This document shows, in pieces, positions 1-10,997 of a DNA stretch of 64,000 nt; positions within the stretch are counted from its first letter, which is position 1; every line of letters begins with the position of its first letter. The stretch is from assembly GCA_028455995.1 (NCBI GenBank), contig JABELC010000012.1:1-64000 (forward strand), written 5' to 3'. A program made the translations under genes and the position numbers. The DNA comes from Scleromitrula shiraiana (Eukaryota > Ascomycota > Leotiomycetes > Helotiales > Sclerotiniaceae). The notes under the pieces were generated by a model. That model was not told where the DNA came from and did no database searches. It worked only from the letters and a program-made list of their open reading frames with translations.

Positions 1-1619
1 AAAAACCGGCAAGGTACGAAGGTTGTAGAGAAGATTGTGGACCAAGTATGAGAAACAATTTGTAGAGGTAGAAACCCAAGAATGAAGTAAATTGAAGCTA
101 TGTGAGGGTTACTCAAATGATGGTCATATACGGTCCATAAAGAACTTGATCACCGGGGTCGATTTTTTGATCCAATCGGGGTCTGTTACATCATCACCCC
201 TCAGTAATACCTGGGGTAAGTGCATGGGTAGCTCGTACTACGGTAAATGATGTTCCGCGATCGGATTGCCGGTTCACTGCTTTTGCAAGTGAAAAGATAT
301 CGTCCCTGTTCAGTATACTACTTGGTGAAAGGAAAGTAAAATATATATTAAATTGGGAGTGAGGGAGTCTTGTGCGAAAACCCCTGTGTCGCTCGGTGCT
401 CAGAGCAACGATTGGGATGCATCTAGCAAATTCCGGGTCGTATGGGGTATCCAATCGGGGTATCTCAGCAAACGCCAATTTTCCGTGCATACAATGTAAA
501 GCGAAATATTTACGGATTCGGCATTGATATCCATGGGCAATAAGCATACATCAAGAGCCGCGAAATAATATTTGTAGCCCGGCAAAACTCGGTCAACAAG
601 AATTGTTTTATATATATATCAATACTCCCATGACACAGAAGTAAAAACAATAAATAACGAAGTTGCGAGAAACTTAGGCACGGCGAGTGGGGCAGATGAA
701 TTGCAGACAGGGGTTTAGGTTACAGTTCAATAGACCTCCATCATTTCCTGTTATGAGTGCCCGCCAATAGATTCAATCTACCTCAAATATGAAGTCTCGT
801 CTTAGTCCAGCAATCTCAATCAGTGGTTGCTAGTGTTACAGGCGACGCATATCTAATCCCTACCGGGCGTGACAGAGACTATTTTGCTACTTCAGCTAAA
901 AGCCCGAACTTTAGTGCAGGTCCAACCAAGTAGCTTACTCAAGAAAGTATCGACGTCCTAGTCTCCACCGACCTCTATATCTGAGAGAGCCCTACTTCTG
1001 GACGGCGATCAACATTCTAGGATTTTGTGTCTTATTTGGCTGTGAGATGGACTGAGCTTCGCATTTACATTGAACAAGCTAGACAGCCGAGCACCCTCCA
1101 GCATCGTAAAACAATATAAATAATGGTGCAGTTCGCAATGATTGGAGGACACAAATATCACATAGAACGAGCTATTACAACCGTTCCATGGAGAAGTGAA
1201 CGATGAAAGTAGTTCTTGGGAGATCGGAGTAAAAAGCTTCCCCAGCAAGCCAGGAAACGCTGACAATTGCTTGAGCTTCGACCAACGTTGATATTCGTAA
1301 ATCCATACTAAGGGAATTATATGTAATACAACTACTGAAACAGAAAGAGAAATTATAAATGTATATATGAAGAGTAAGTGTATAACTCAAACAGCTGAAC
1401 ACTTACAAATGAAATATTTTATTATGAGTAAACAAACTGCAAGCCACCCATGGCATCATCGAGGTAGGTTTAGGTATGAAAATACTGTGCTGTAGTTCCC
1501 AATTTTAATCTGAAAAACAAAGACTGAAGTCCTTGCCCTTCTCTGCGATCAACTATAAAAGCTGGCGTGCTCATCTCAGCTTAACAGTCAACTCTCATAC
1601 AGTTCTTAAAAGTATCAAA
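1..1619. other. Intergenic, no convincing gene
   Basis: No intact gene is visible here. A minus-strand open frame at 194-547 (117 codons) is followed upstream, in another frame, by a second open stretch to about 585. Together they could be a remnant of a coding exon, but I recognise no domain. The remainder is ordinary AT-biased spacer with many stops in all frames. Confidence 0.4.
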
Positions 1620-2402
1620 TTATTTGCGCCCAAAGTAGCCGCGTCCTGGTATTATTTTAATCGTTCCGTCCCTCGGATCAAGTCTAAAAGACTGCACCAT
1701 TTTCTTGTTATCTTTCAAACAAAGCACACCATCTATAAATAATTCCCCCAAAAAGATCTTGTGAATTTTGTATAACAATTCCGTCGTATCGGCTGGATCG
1801 AGTAACATCTCAGCCAACCACTTTCTTTTACTCCATGGTGATAATCTGGGCCAAGCGGTATTAATAATAAAGTTCCTATCGGTATACGGAGTGCCATCGT
1901 GTTTGTATTGAATTCCGGGATTCATTCTGTATGCTTGGTATAATCTGCCATCGACATTATATCCATATTCCATCAGGTCGAGTATATCTTCGAACTCGAC
2001 TACATTTCCGGGTCTCTCTTTCTTTGTTTTAATCGTAATACTCGTAGCATGATCGATAGCCAGAAGTCCTTTCGAAACCCATTCTAATTCATCCCAATCC
2101 AATACCTCCAGATTGAAGAATATATGCCAATCCACCCTGCGTTGACCGGTTATCCATTTCTGCTGTTTCAACTCTTTGAATAACCGGACCTCATTTCGTA
2201 GAGCTAGGCCCTTGTGTTGCCAAATGATCTCTTTACATTCTCTTTGTATTTGTTTGCAAGTTCTTAAGATGGATAAAGATTGCGCAACCTCGAAAGACCA
2301 TGGAGAAAGAGTAATTGAGCCATTGGGAGATGCAAGAATATATGTATAGATCGTATCTCTAATTTCTCGTGGAAAAGTTTGAAAAAAGGGAGGAGAAAGC
2401 AT
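1620..2402 (-). CDS. F-box-like / 2EXR-type fungal protein
   Basis: This is a single-exon protein of 260 residues. Its N-terminus (residues about 4-25, FPREIRDTIYTYIL) has the proline-glutamate-hydrophobic pattern of F-box-like and 2EXR motifs that open many short fungal proteins. It is followed by a segment rich in LRTCKQI-type residues, typical of the same group ('cluster of leucine, arginine, threonine, cysteine before an E-rich helix'). The rest has no domain I can name. Such proteins are usually predicted adaptors of unknown substrate, so the function is inferred only from the motif. The gene is divergent from CDT1 across a 565-base shared upstream region. The start chosen is the first methionine, which lies directly before the motif. 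No frame damage is visible. Confidence 0.75.
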   Translation of the reverse strand: MLSPPFFQTFPREIRDTIYTYILASPNGSITLSPWSFEVAQSLSILRTCKQIQRECKEIIWQHKGLALRNEVRLFKELKQQKWITGQRRVDWHIFFNLEVLDWDELEWVSKGLLAIDHATSITIKTKKERPGNVVEFEDILDLMEYGYNVDGRLYQAYRMNPGIQYKHDGTPYTDRNFIINTAWPRLSPWSKRKWLAEMLLDPADTTELLYKIHKIFLGELFIDGVLCLKDNKKMVQSFRLDPRDGTIKIIPGRGYFGRK

Positions 2403-2967
2403 CTGATTTCGAGTAAGAAAATGATTGATCGTGGTGAGTTAGCTGAGTTAGAGTTAAGTTAAGGAAAAAATAATAACTGCGGATTAATTTCAGTATTTAC
2501 TGTTATATTGCTGGTGCCTTCTTAACTCTATGACTATGACTATGACTATTACTATTACTATGAATGACTGTGTACTACGTAGATATGACTATCCATTACT
2601 CCGCCAAGAACAAAGAAGCTAGAGACAATTATGTTCTAGAGCACTTTACGCGAGAAAACGCGATCGGACGCGACATGGGCTCGTTACGCGTTTTTATTTT
2701 GATATGGAATCCACTCAACAACCCATCGAGACCCATTGACCTCTTCATAAATCTTGCATTTATTTTTATACTGTGTTCAGAATCCAATTCAGCTTCATTT
2801 TCATATCTTCAAAGTAAACAAAGTATTGAAAGTGTTCATGAAGTAACAAGTGCATCAATTCACCTTCTAAACTTTCGCTTTTGCTTTTGCACTTATCTTT
2901 GCTTCCTTCCTTTATTCTGGCTTTCTATCATCCTGATCATTCTCGCTTCGTCGATATTCTATGAACC
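2403..2967. other. Shared upstream region between F-box-like gene and CDT1
   Basis: This 565-base spacer lies between two divergent genes. It contains a short ATGACT repeat near 2529-2550, a cluster of ACGCG motifs at 2648-2691 (listed separately), and a pyrimidine-rich stretch (about 2870-2935) just upstream of the CDT1 start, as expected for a fungal 5' leader. Confidence 0.6.
2648..2691 (+). promoter_or_regulatory. Cluster of four MCB-like (MBF) sites upstream of CDT1
   Basis: ACGCGA occurs at 2648-2653, 2658-2663 and 2668-2673, exactly 10 bases apart, and a perfect ACGCGT occurs at 2686-2691. ACGCGT is the MluI cell-cycle box bound by the MBF complex in yeasts, and ACGCGA contains its core. 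The cluster ends 276 bases before the CDT1 start codon. In fission yeast cdt1 is a known target of the Cdc10-containing MBF complex. Binding here is inferred. Confidence 0.65.
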
Positions 2968-4434
2968 ATGTCTTCACCCGTCAAAAGAAGGAAGGTGACT
3001 GCGACGACTTCCAGAAATGCAGCAACAACCAAGACTCGAGGATTGACCTCTTTTGCTACAGTATCCAAAGCAAGTGTTACTGTTGCAAAGTCAATTATTG
3101 ATAAAAACCATAATACCGATGGTTTAACAGTTACCCAATTGGATGCGCCGGCAACAAACACTAGAAAAAGAAAACTAGACAGTGAAGAGGAGGATCTAAG
3201 TTCAGTTGAGACTTCATCGCCCATCAAACCACTCGCATCACAATCGATTCGTCCTTCGCAGTTTCCACAGACACCTAAAAAGCCTATCAAAACTACCAAA
3301 ACTTTGATCGATACTCCAACAGCAGGAGCCAGTACTCTACTTGATCGCCTCCTTCTCACGACGAAAAAGCCGTCTAGGCTATCTCAAAGCTTCGATTCCT
3401 CCAGCTCTGGTATCATCACATCTACTCCAAAACCTTCTCAAACTCCACCAGTTGAGGAGAGTAAGGAACTTCCTACAGAGTTAATCGATGTCATCAATCT
3501 ACACGCAGCATTCCTCACCACCCTTACTCTTCATTGCGCACATAATGGCTCGAATGCGCCAGCAGATCTTCGAGTACTATGTCCGGATATTGCACGAGCT
3601 TGGGGGAAACGAAAGGTTCTTTTGGATGATGTCCGCAGAACCATTGGCGTTTTGAATTCGAGTATTTCCGATAACCCAAAGAATACAAAACTCGCACGTA
3701 TTGGATTGCTGGATTATGGTCATGGGAAGATATGTGTGGAGGTAGAGGCTGGATCTCGGAGAGGAAACAACTTACGACCAATCGATGAGGACGTCCTTAA
3801 TGATATATACAGTCGGGGATTGGTTGGACTATGGGAATTGAAGGGTGAAGAGACCACTATAGAACAGTTTGTGGAAGGATTGCCTATGGAGATCATCACG
3901 CCATGCTCGTCGTTATTGAAGATGTCAGGGGTTCTCTCAAAAGGACAACGACGACTCGAAGACATGAAGGCAGGAATAATTTTGAAAAAAGAAAGCATAC
4001 AAAAAAAGTCTACTACAGTGGAAGCCCCATCCTCCACTGAGAAAAAGCCAACACTTCTCGAACGACTCCGCGCAAAACAACTACGACAATCCCTCCTCCC
4101 ACAAGCTCCAACAAAAGCCGAGATCGAACGCCGAGGCGCATTACATCGTATGGAAGAAGTTGTATCCGTCCTAAGTATTCTCAGCACATCCGGATCAGCC
4201 GGTCAACAACGAGTTTCCTTCACTCTACCCACTCTTATTGGAAAGCTTAAGGACTCATTCAAGACTCCAATTTCGAAGGATGAAGGGTATACATGTGTCA
4301 AATTGTTGGCTTCGGATATTGCGCCGGAATGGGTACAGCTTGTTAAGATGGGGAAGATGGAGGCGCTTGTTTTTGACAGGGAGAAGGGGATTGCGGAGTT
4401 GGAACTTACAGAGAGGATTAAGCGTGCTATTTGA
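2968..4434 (+). CDS. CDT1: DNA replication licensing factor Cdt1
   Basis: This 488-residue single-exon protein matches the layout of fungal Cdt1, which loads the MCM2-7 helicase onto origin-bound ORC and Cdc6 in G1. Residues 1-150 are basic, serine/threonine-rich and disordered, with SPVKRRK at the N-terminus and several SP/TP sites that are candidate CDK sites. A central winged-helix-like region spans about 165-265 (LPTELIDVINLHAAFLTTL, later LDYGHGKICVEVE). The C-terminal winged helix that contacts MCM is at about 390-488 (LHRMEEVVSVLSIL, then LASDIAPEWVQLVKMG). The start is the first methionine after a pyrimidine-rich leader. The upstream MCB-like cluster suggests G1/S transcription. I am sure of the family from the two-domain arrangement, less so of the boundaries. 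Confidence 0.85.
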   Translation: MSSPVKRRKVTATTSRNAATTKTRGLTSFATVSKASVTVAKSIIDKNHNTDGLTVTQLDAPATNTRKRKLDSEEEDLSSVETSSPIKPLASQSIRPSQFPQTPKKPIKTTKTLIDTPTAGASTLLDRLLLTTKKPSRLSQSFDSSSSGIITSTPKPSQTPPVEESKELPTELIDVINLHAAFLTTLTLHCAHNGSNAPADLRVLCPDIARAWGKRKVLLDDVRRTIGVLNSSISDNPKNTKLARIGLLDYGHGKICVEVEAGSRRGNNLRPIDEDVLNDIYSRGLVGLWELKGEETTIEQFVEGLPMEIITPCSSLLKMSGVLSKGQRRLEDMKAGIILKKESIQKKSTTVEAPSSTEKKPTLLERLRAKQLRQSLLPQAPTKAEIERRGALHRMEEVVSVLSILSTSGSAGQQRVSFTLPTLIGKLKDSFKTPISKDEGYTCVKLLASDIAPEWVQLVKMGKMEALVFDREKGIAELELTERIKRAI

Positions 4435-5018
4435 GTTGGTATGATGCCATTGCATTGAACAGGAGGATTGTATTATGCATTGTGTTTTGTTGGAAACAAT
4501 ACCCATGTTTTTGTGTAGTATATATACTTGGGCCTTTGTCCATCGATAAACGATGGCATAGGGAAGGAAAACGGTACTGGATCAGATAGATTAGGTAGAT
4601 TCGATCAAATGAGTTGGATAACATGAGAGTTTCCTTCCCCTGCTACTGAGATTGTTCCAATAGGACTCCGTGTATTGGTAACACTTCACATGAAAGTAAT
4701 CTTTTGGGAACTAAGCACAATACCAAAGGTTCAGATACGAAATCTCCAAGCGCACAAACTCAAAATGTGGTGAAAGAAAATGCCGAATTCTATTCAATGA
4801 ATAACAACATGCTAGAGTGCCATGCTGCCATTAAAAGCTTTTCACAAATAACAAATCAAGAAAGACAATATGCTGGTCATCAATGCAACGCTTCATTCTT
4901 CATTTTTAAGTCATCTTTCCTTCATGGATCAACATCTTTTCATAAACTCCAACGCATAAAAGAATTCACCAAGCCATTTCTATATCCACTTTCCAACCCC
5001 CACCCAAAAGAATCACAT
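4435..5018. other. Convergent 3' spacer between CDT1 and MBF1
   Basis: CDT1 and MBF1 converge on this 584-base stretch. An open frame on the plus strand from 4704 runs into the antisense of the MBF1 repeats and is a shadow. Nothing else is recognisable; both 3' UTRs probably lie here. Confidence 0.5.
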
Positions 5019-5920
5019 TCAAGCCTCCTCTTCCGTCAAATCCGCAATTCCACCAGCACTGTTTGGTGTGGCGCTCTTTGGTGTAGCACTGTTTGGTGTA
5101 GCACTGTTTGGTGTAGCACTGTTTGGTGTAGCACTGTTTGGTGTGGCGCTCTTTGGTGTGGCGCTCTTTGGTGTAGCACTGTTTGGTGTAGCACTGTTTG
5201 GTGTGGCGCTCTTTGATGTGGCGCTCTTTGGTGTAGCACTGTTTGGTGTAGCACTGTTTGGTGTGGCGCTCTTTGGTGTGGCGCTCTTCGCGGAAGCTGG
5301 ACCAGCTCCAAGTGTAACAATCTTGATGGTAGTTTTTGCCGCAGGAGCCTTTGCAGCTGGTGCGGCGGCGGCAGATCCCTTCTTTGGCCCGTTTTTAGGT
5401 TGACCAATATCAGCACCTCTTAACTTAACATTCAGAACTCTTTCCATGCTGTTCAAAACCTTTTGATCTGGTGCGGCCTTTCCTTGCTCCATTTGTTGGA
5501 CGATTTGTGGGGTGGTGTTGCATAGTTTGGCTAAATCGGCTTGGGTCTTGATTCCCTTTGCTTTGCGACCTTCTTGAATGGCTCTTCCGACTGACATTCC
5601 GACTGACTTAGGTTTTATGATGTTGTCATCTCGGTCGACTTTGGTTAAATGTTGGCCTTCGACACTGGGTTTTGTGGCCTAGTGTGGGTCAGTTATGAGG
5701 TCGAAGGAAGTGGGTGAAGAGTAATATGGCGGGGAAGAGATAACAGAGGGATCAAACATACAGCATTACCAGCACCATATTTCTTTGTAGTAGAAACAAC
5801 ACCCCCAGATCTCATTGCAGCATTTAATGCACCAGCTCCACGAATAACAGTCTGTCTATCTCCACCTCCTCCAGGTCGTACATTCTTTCCAATCTTGGTG
5901 GTAGATTCCCAGTCATCCAT
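5019..5920 (-). CDS. MBF1: Multiprotein-bridging factor 1 with expanded C-terminal repeat
   Basis: MBF1 is a conserved transcription coactivator that bridges TBP and bZIP-type activators in the nucleus. There are two exons: 5920-5762 and 5678-5019, with a GTATGT donor, CTGAC branch point and CTAG acceptor, giving 272 residues. Residues 1-80 are the MBF1 N-terminal domain (MDDWESTTKIG, DRQTVIRG, GQHLTKVDRDDNIIKPK). The Cro/C1 helix-turn-helix is at about 88-142 (KTQADLAKLCNTTPQIVQQM). An alanine/lysine-rich linker follows. Residues 185-259 are fifteen five-residue units, mostly SATPN or SATPK, before an acidic tail (ADLTEEEA). Typical MBF1 is about 150 residues, so this one is lengthened almost entirely by the linker and repeats. 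The frame is kept throughout, which suggests the expansion is tolerated. Confidence 0.93.
5061..5285 (-). repeat. 15-base minisatellite inside MBF1 (15 units)
   Basis: Fifteen tandem 15-base units encode SATPN or SATPK (one SATSK). The two unit types differ at three linked bases (third, sixth and fifteenth). The order from N- to C-terminus is K N N K, K' N N K, K N N N N K N, which contains a four-unit (60-base) higher-order pattern. The unit length is a multiple of three, so copy-number change preserves the frame. Confidence 0.95.
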
Positions 5921-6450
5921 CTTGAATTATTGTATTGAGTTGATAAAAAGTTGAAGGGTATTGAAAGAGGCTATTTGTTGATGCTTGGTATTCTTTGCTA
6001 GTTGTTGCGGTTGTTGGAAGTTTTTGTTGGAAAGAAAGCTGATGATGAAGGATGCAATGATATATTTGTGGCAATTACTATCGTTTGACTTTCACTCGCC
6101 GAATGAATCAGATTCGAAAAGAAGTTTCTTACGTCAGCAATTATTGGTGGGATGGGCTTGAAGGCGGTGAATAAATCGAATGCATTCCCGGGGCATTATG
6201 ATGACTCCATGACGGCAATACTAATCCTTGTATAACTCTCGGACATTCTCATACAACAAACCTTTTTTGAGGCCATTCAGACAATTCCAAAACTTATTCC
6301 TTTCTCCTTAATATTAATTCTTATATATTATGGTAACCTTCCCTTGCTCGAAACTTTCTTGTTGACATTCAATTCACTATGTTTATCATATGAAAGAAAA
6401 TGCATCATCATAAAAGTATATAAAATCGCCCCCTCTCCTCAATAATAGCA
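5921..6450. other. Spacer between MBF1 and DUF1365 gene
   Basis: This 530-base divergent intergenic region is pyrimidine/AT rich with a TATATTA stretch near 6322. It presumably holds both promoters. I see no further gene or structured repeat. Confidence 0.5.
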
Positions 6451-8264
6451 ATGGCAGTGAACCCCGGCATGGGTATCTTTACTTCCTGCTCAATTGCACT
6501 CATTACCTTATCTGGATCATCTATCGATATCATCCCTTTATTCATATTCACTATAATACGAAACAAAGCATATAGCCCAATTTATTGGCAGATATACCAC
6601 ACCTTCTATCCTCATTGCTCTCGCTAGCATCACATTGTTCTCCTTTGTGGTGATCCAAATTATTCGATATATTCGAGGACTTCAGGTGAAGTCAACTAAT
6701 CAGGGTGATTTATTTATGAAACCTATGTTCTTTCCAACAAGAACAAGTCATATGAGATTATTTCCAAAGAAACATTCTTTCTCATATTCATATCTTTTGA
6801 CTGGGATACCAATTGGCTGGACTGGATCTTCTGGTGGAATGATATCTGTGGATGAGAAACAAGACTCTCCTTCATGGTATGTGCGTTGGTTTTCACTTCG
6901 GCCGTGTAGTCCTTGGTATGTTGTGGATGGAGATAGATATCTAGAAAGGGGTCACGTATCTGGTGGATTGGAAGGGAAAATGAAGAAATTCCTTCGTGAT
7001 CAGGTAGGCCGTCTTACAACGTCAAGAATCTTTAATTAACACTATATAGGGTTTACAACATGAGGATTTCCCATTTGCCTATCTCATGACATATTCAAAA
7101 TTCTTGGGGTACCAGAATAATCCTGTTTCAATATGGAATCTTTATTCCCCAAAGAAGGAATTGAAGGCAGTCATTCTAGAGGTCAACAATACGTTTGATG
7201 AGAGGCATGTTTATTATGTGACTCCAAAAGATATTGAAGCTTCGAGCATTGAAAAAAATGGAAAAGTACCAAGATTCACAAATACTTGGTCTAAAGAATT
7301 TTATGTTTCGCCATTCAATTCCCGAAGCGGTTTTTATTCAATCTCCGCATCCGATCCATTTTTTCCTTCTCTTACGGGAACCAATCCTCTAGACCTCACC
7401 CTAACACTAAGTTCCCCTGAGCGTCCATTCCTCATAGCTCGGCTATTCTCCGATGGACCAGCAGTTGATCCATCAAATATGACCGTTCTACAAAAGACTC
7501 GATTTCTCTTATTATGGTGGTGGGTAGGATTTGCCACATTTCCAAGGACATTAGTACAAGCATGGAAACTTTTCTTCGACAAAAAAATGCCATGGGTTTC
7601 ACGACCTGAGCCATTGAAAGCTACTATCTCAAAGCATGCTGATTCAATAGAAACATATATTGAGAATGTGTTTCGTCAATACCTCCATCACCTCGTTGAA
7701 ACTACAGATCTTCCAATCAAGCTGAAATACAAGCCGGCAGGGCTTCTTAGCAATGCCGAAGAAATCATTTGTTCTCCATCTGCTCAGATATCTCCATCAA
7801 CAACTAGAGAACTCGATATCTCAATTTTAACTCCCATTTTCTACACAGAATTCGTGAAATACATAGACAATATCCAAGGTTTCCAAACCGAATTGAATAA
7901 CAAAACGCTTTCTATCTCAAACTTTAATCTCCTCTCATCACTTCTCTCAAACTCATCTTCACCATCTCAGCCTCACAATCTTGGCTGGTCAACACGTCTT
8001 TTAACCCACCTGATAGCATTCTTTCGTCATTCTTCCGTGACGAATCCCAGATCACAAGAATTCTCAAACACGTTCTCCCAGTTTGATCAATATGTCTTTT
8101 TCCAAGAATCATTTACAGCTTCGTCTACTTCAACAATCTATGCCAAGCTCCTTGTTAAGATATTTCTTAGTGAATATGTTGCATTAGGCTGGGTTGATCT
8201 TTTAGATTTCGAATGGTTTTTGATGAGATATATAGGATTTTGGTGGATTTCCGGGAGACTATGA
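6451..8264 (+). CDS. DUF1365 family membrane-anchored protein
   Basis: The body matches the DUF1365 family: TRTSHMRLFPKKHSFSY, then YLMTYSKFLGYQNNPVS, VILEVNNTFDERHVYYV and KEFYVSPFNSRSGFY, which correspond to the conserved family blocks in order. The last exons are secure: 6576-7003 and 7050-8264 join in frame over a 46-base intron (GTAGGC to TATAG). A short first exon at 6451-6472 with an intron 6473-6575 is tentative; it gives 554 residues and places a hydrophobic segment (SILIALASITLFSFVVIQII) near the N-terminus as a membrane anchor. A second tryptophan-rich hydrophobic patch (RFLLLWWWVGFATFP) lies mid-protein. The biochemical role of DUF1365 is not established; bacterial members sit beside lipid-modifying genes. 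The chain is intact. Confidence 0.8.
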
Positions 8265-8865
8265 TTGATTGGCTGCAAAATGCTCTACTCAAGGTATACA
8301 CAAGTTGCAATCGCAGTGCGGATCTTTGATTTATATGGAGATTGAATTGCAATCCGAAAGTACACATTCACCATGTATGAGCTTTCTAGGCCCTAGAACA
8401 ATACGTATTTTGCTTAGAAGGGATAGTGAAAAATCAAAATGATTGATTGCCATTACTGTTTGTATGGCTCGCTCGTGGATTCATAGCTCTAGCACTGCAA
8501 ATATTTTCGATTGGGACATGATTTCTTTCGGTAACTCAAGCTTAGTGTGAGGGAAATCATTTCCTGTATTACATATCATCTTCACAATGAGATTCATGCA
8601 ACTAAGTAGATGGTCAAAATACCAAATGAACTGATATTGAACTATTCGAAGATACATCCATGAAAATTTGGGGTTTCTAAATGAATGGTTATGCAATGAA
8701 TGGGTGGCATAAAATTCAACATCATATTGTGATTGACTTCGTTCCGCAAAAAAAAAAGTTGTAAGATCGAGACTCAGAGCTCATCCTCCACCGATCAAGA
8801 CAGAACAGCCAAAAGTTTCAAACCAACTCATGATCCAGCAATGAGTGTTAGTAAGAAAAACCATT
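8265..8865. other. Spacer between DUF1365 gene and lectin-like pseudogene
   Basis: Both flanking units converge on this 600-base stretch. No gene, RNA or repeat is visible. The in-frame continuation of the pseudogene past 8866 shows further stops within a few codons. Confidence 0.45.
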
Positions 8866-10997
8866 TCACTGAATAGAATGTCCATAGAAAGCCCAAAGCT
8901 CGCCATTAAAGCCGCACATTCCGACATCCCCGCTAGGATTGGTATTGTAAATTCCAAACAGTTCTGTCCAAGATCCATTCACGTATTCCAAAGTTTGAAG
9001 TCGATTATAAGTATCCGCTCACATAGCATGCAGTCTACTACCCATGACACCCATTTCTGGGCCCGATTTTAAAGTAGCAGGTATGCCGGTATTCATGAAG
9101 TTTGTCCAGCTATTGTAGCCGTTGAACTTAGCAGTATAGAAAGCATTATTTGTACCAGCGATACCGCAGATAACTTCATTGTTATACGAGCAAAGAGCGG
9201 GGGATGCTTTGGTGATGGAATTTTTGGCGAACATTTCCTAATTATTCCAGTATGCGCCATCGGTAGACTGAGAATAGTATAGATTACTGTTGTTGCCTCG
9301 AATGACGACTATTACGCTGACTGAATGTTCGCACGCGGCCGGACCATCACTGGTGTATGAGGCATTGCTACCGATTTGCTTGAAAGACCAACTTTTTAAA
9401 TCGGAGGGCGAAATTGAACATATGTTACCGGAACTGTTGCGATAAATGCAATATAAGCGATCGTGAGCGGTGCAGACGGCAGGACGATGAGTAGTTGTAG
9501 CATTATTGTAAACATGTAGAGGGGCCGATCATGATCTGTTTGCCGTGCTATGTTTCGTGATACATAGACAATTGGTACCTATTTCACGATAGATGCCTAT
9601 GAGTTCCCCGTGATGGTTGGCCATAGACATGACGTGAAGACTTTTCCCTGCGGGTCTGGGTGTGGGTAACATCCATCCCGTCTGGCTCTTCTCAGGAAGG
9701 TATAATCCAAGTTGCTTTCCCGCGCCAATTTCCGAGGGATGACAACTAATCCATAATTCATGTTTGCCTTCCATGCCACCATTAAACATGAACGAAAGTT
9801 CGCCGTTGGGTTGTCTTGCCCAAGCATCTAGCCCGGATTTAGTGAAGGCAATCTCACGTCGAGCAACAAAATCATCATCATTGCTAAAGAAGTCCAACAA
9901 CTCGGCGAGAAGTGCTGCACATAATCCGGTGAGAGCCACAATTACTGCTCCATTTCCAGTGTCACCCTTATCACCTGAGTTCCAGCGTCCAGAATGATCA
10001 CCATCCCCAGCATCATTAGCCTCGACTGCTTCATCAATAGCATAGCCCGCAAGATCTCGCAAGCCTTGTACCATTTTATTGTAAAGTGAATCTCCGCTGT
10101 CGTCTTGCTCCCAGCACTCGATATGACCCGCCAAGTGCTTCTGAACAGTGCCGGAAAAATACACTAGCCTGTCCATGCTTGACACTCTTCCCTTTGTAAT
10201 CGAACCATATGGAGGGGTTCTGAACGAATTTTCCTCGTGGCTATCAGCCCCCACCGCTACACACCAGTAAATTTCATTTTTAAGCCCGAAAGCGGCATCT
10301 GTTTGCGTCTCGTGGCACTTAAATCGTTCAAATCGAAGTTCGTAGTCGAGTGTCTGTTCAAGTATTATTCCTTCTTCGTTGCTTGTAGTAGCATTTTCTA
10401 CTTCCGATCCATCATCATTTACCAGCTTGACTGGCTTAGCCTGTACGATAGCAGCTTGAGTCGAGTCTTGACCGGTGATCACTGTGATACCACCGCCTGC
10501 TGCGAGAACAGCAGCTGTATACTCCTCACTATCAATGCAGCCATCCTTTCCGATGTTACCAGCAGCTGTAATGTCCACGATTTTATTTTCGGGTTTGTTA
10601 ATGACCTCTGGAAGTATGTTTTGAGCATCGGTAACCATGTCATCCTCAGTGTATGGAGTATTCTCATCCAAATGAAGAGAAACTTCAGAGAAAGGCGTGT
10701 TACCGTCAGTGGCAAGAGATTGTATTTCCGGTTTCATCTCCGTATTATTTTTCCATATTCGGCAATATCTTGATCATCTGCATAGATCTTCAAAGTATTG
10801 ATCAAGCGGATTTCTAATTGGGATAGTTCCAGTCCTTTCGCACTTCTATTGGCAGCATGTAAGGTCGCTGTAAACATAGGATTCAAGGTTGGAGAGGATC
10901 GAGTCCTGCCGTTGACCTTTGTTTTCATTTGGTGTTTTCCGGAAAGTCTCGCCCTCAAAGTGGCAATACGTTCTTCGTAGGTTGTCAACTTGACCAT
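8866..10997 (-). pseudogene. Broken multidomain beta-propeller (lectin-like) gene
   Basis: An 87-codon N-terminal frame (10997-10734) ends where a second frame opens (ATG at 10737), so a one-base frameshift or an unseen intron separates them. The second frame stays open for 402 codons, then continues in the same frame through TGA (9529-9531), TAG (9235-9237) and TGA (about 9016-9018) to 8866. The residues on both sides of these stops form about 50-residue repeats such as RPAVCTAHDRLYCIYR, SPALCSYNNEVICGIAG and KSLHVMSMANHHGELIGIY, with tryptophans in phrases like LKSWSFKQIG and YNSWTNFM. These resemble PLL/tectonin-like propeller blades. Two of the stops fall where the repeat pattern predicts tryptophan (NRS-stop-SAPL, WNN-stop-EMF), which points to TGG to TGA/TAG mutations. 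The middle part (ELRFERFKCHETQTD and on) is an unassigned beta-rich domain. The family is my inference from the repeat pattern. Confidence 0.75.

Noticed and set aside
194..585. Possible small gene on the minus strand
   Set aside because: Two overlapping short frames without a recognised domain, start context or splice support; noted as a possible remnant only.
5036..5416. Long open frames on both strands across the MBF1 repeat (LFGVA- and HQTVL-type proteins)
   Set aside because: They are products of a 15-base repeat, open in every frame because the unit has no stop. MBF1 itself is the supported reading.
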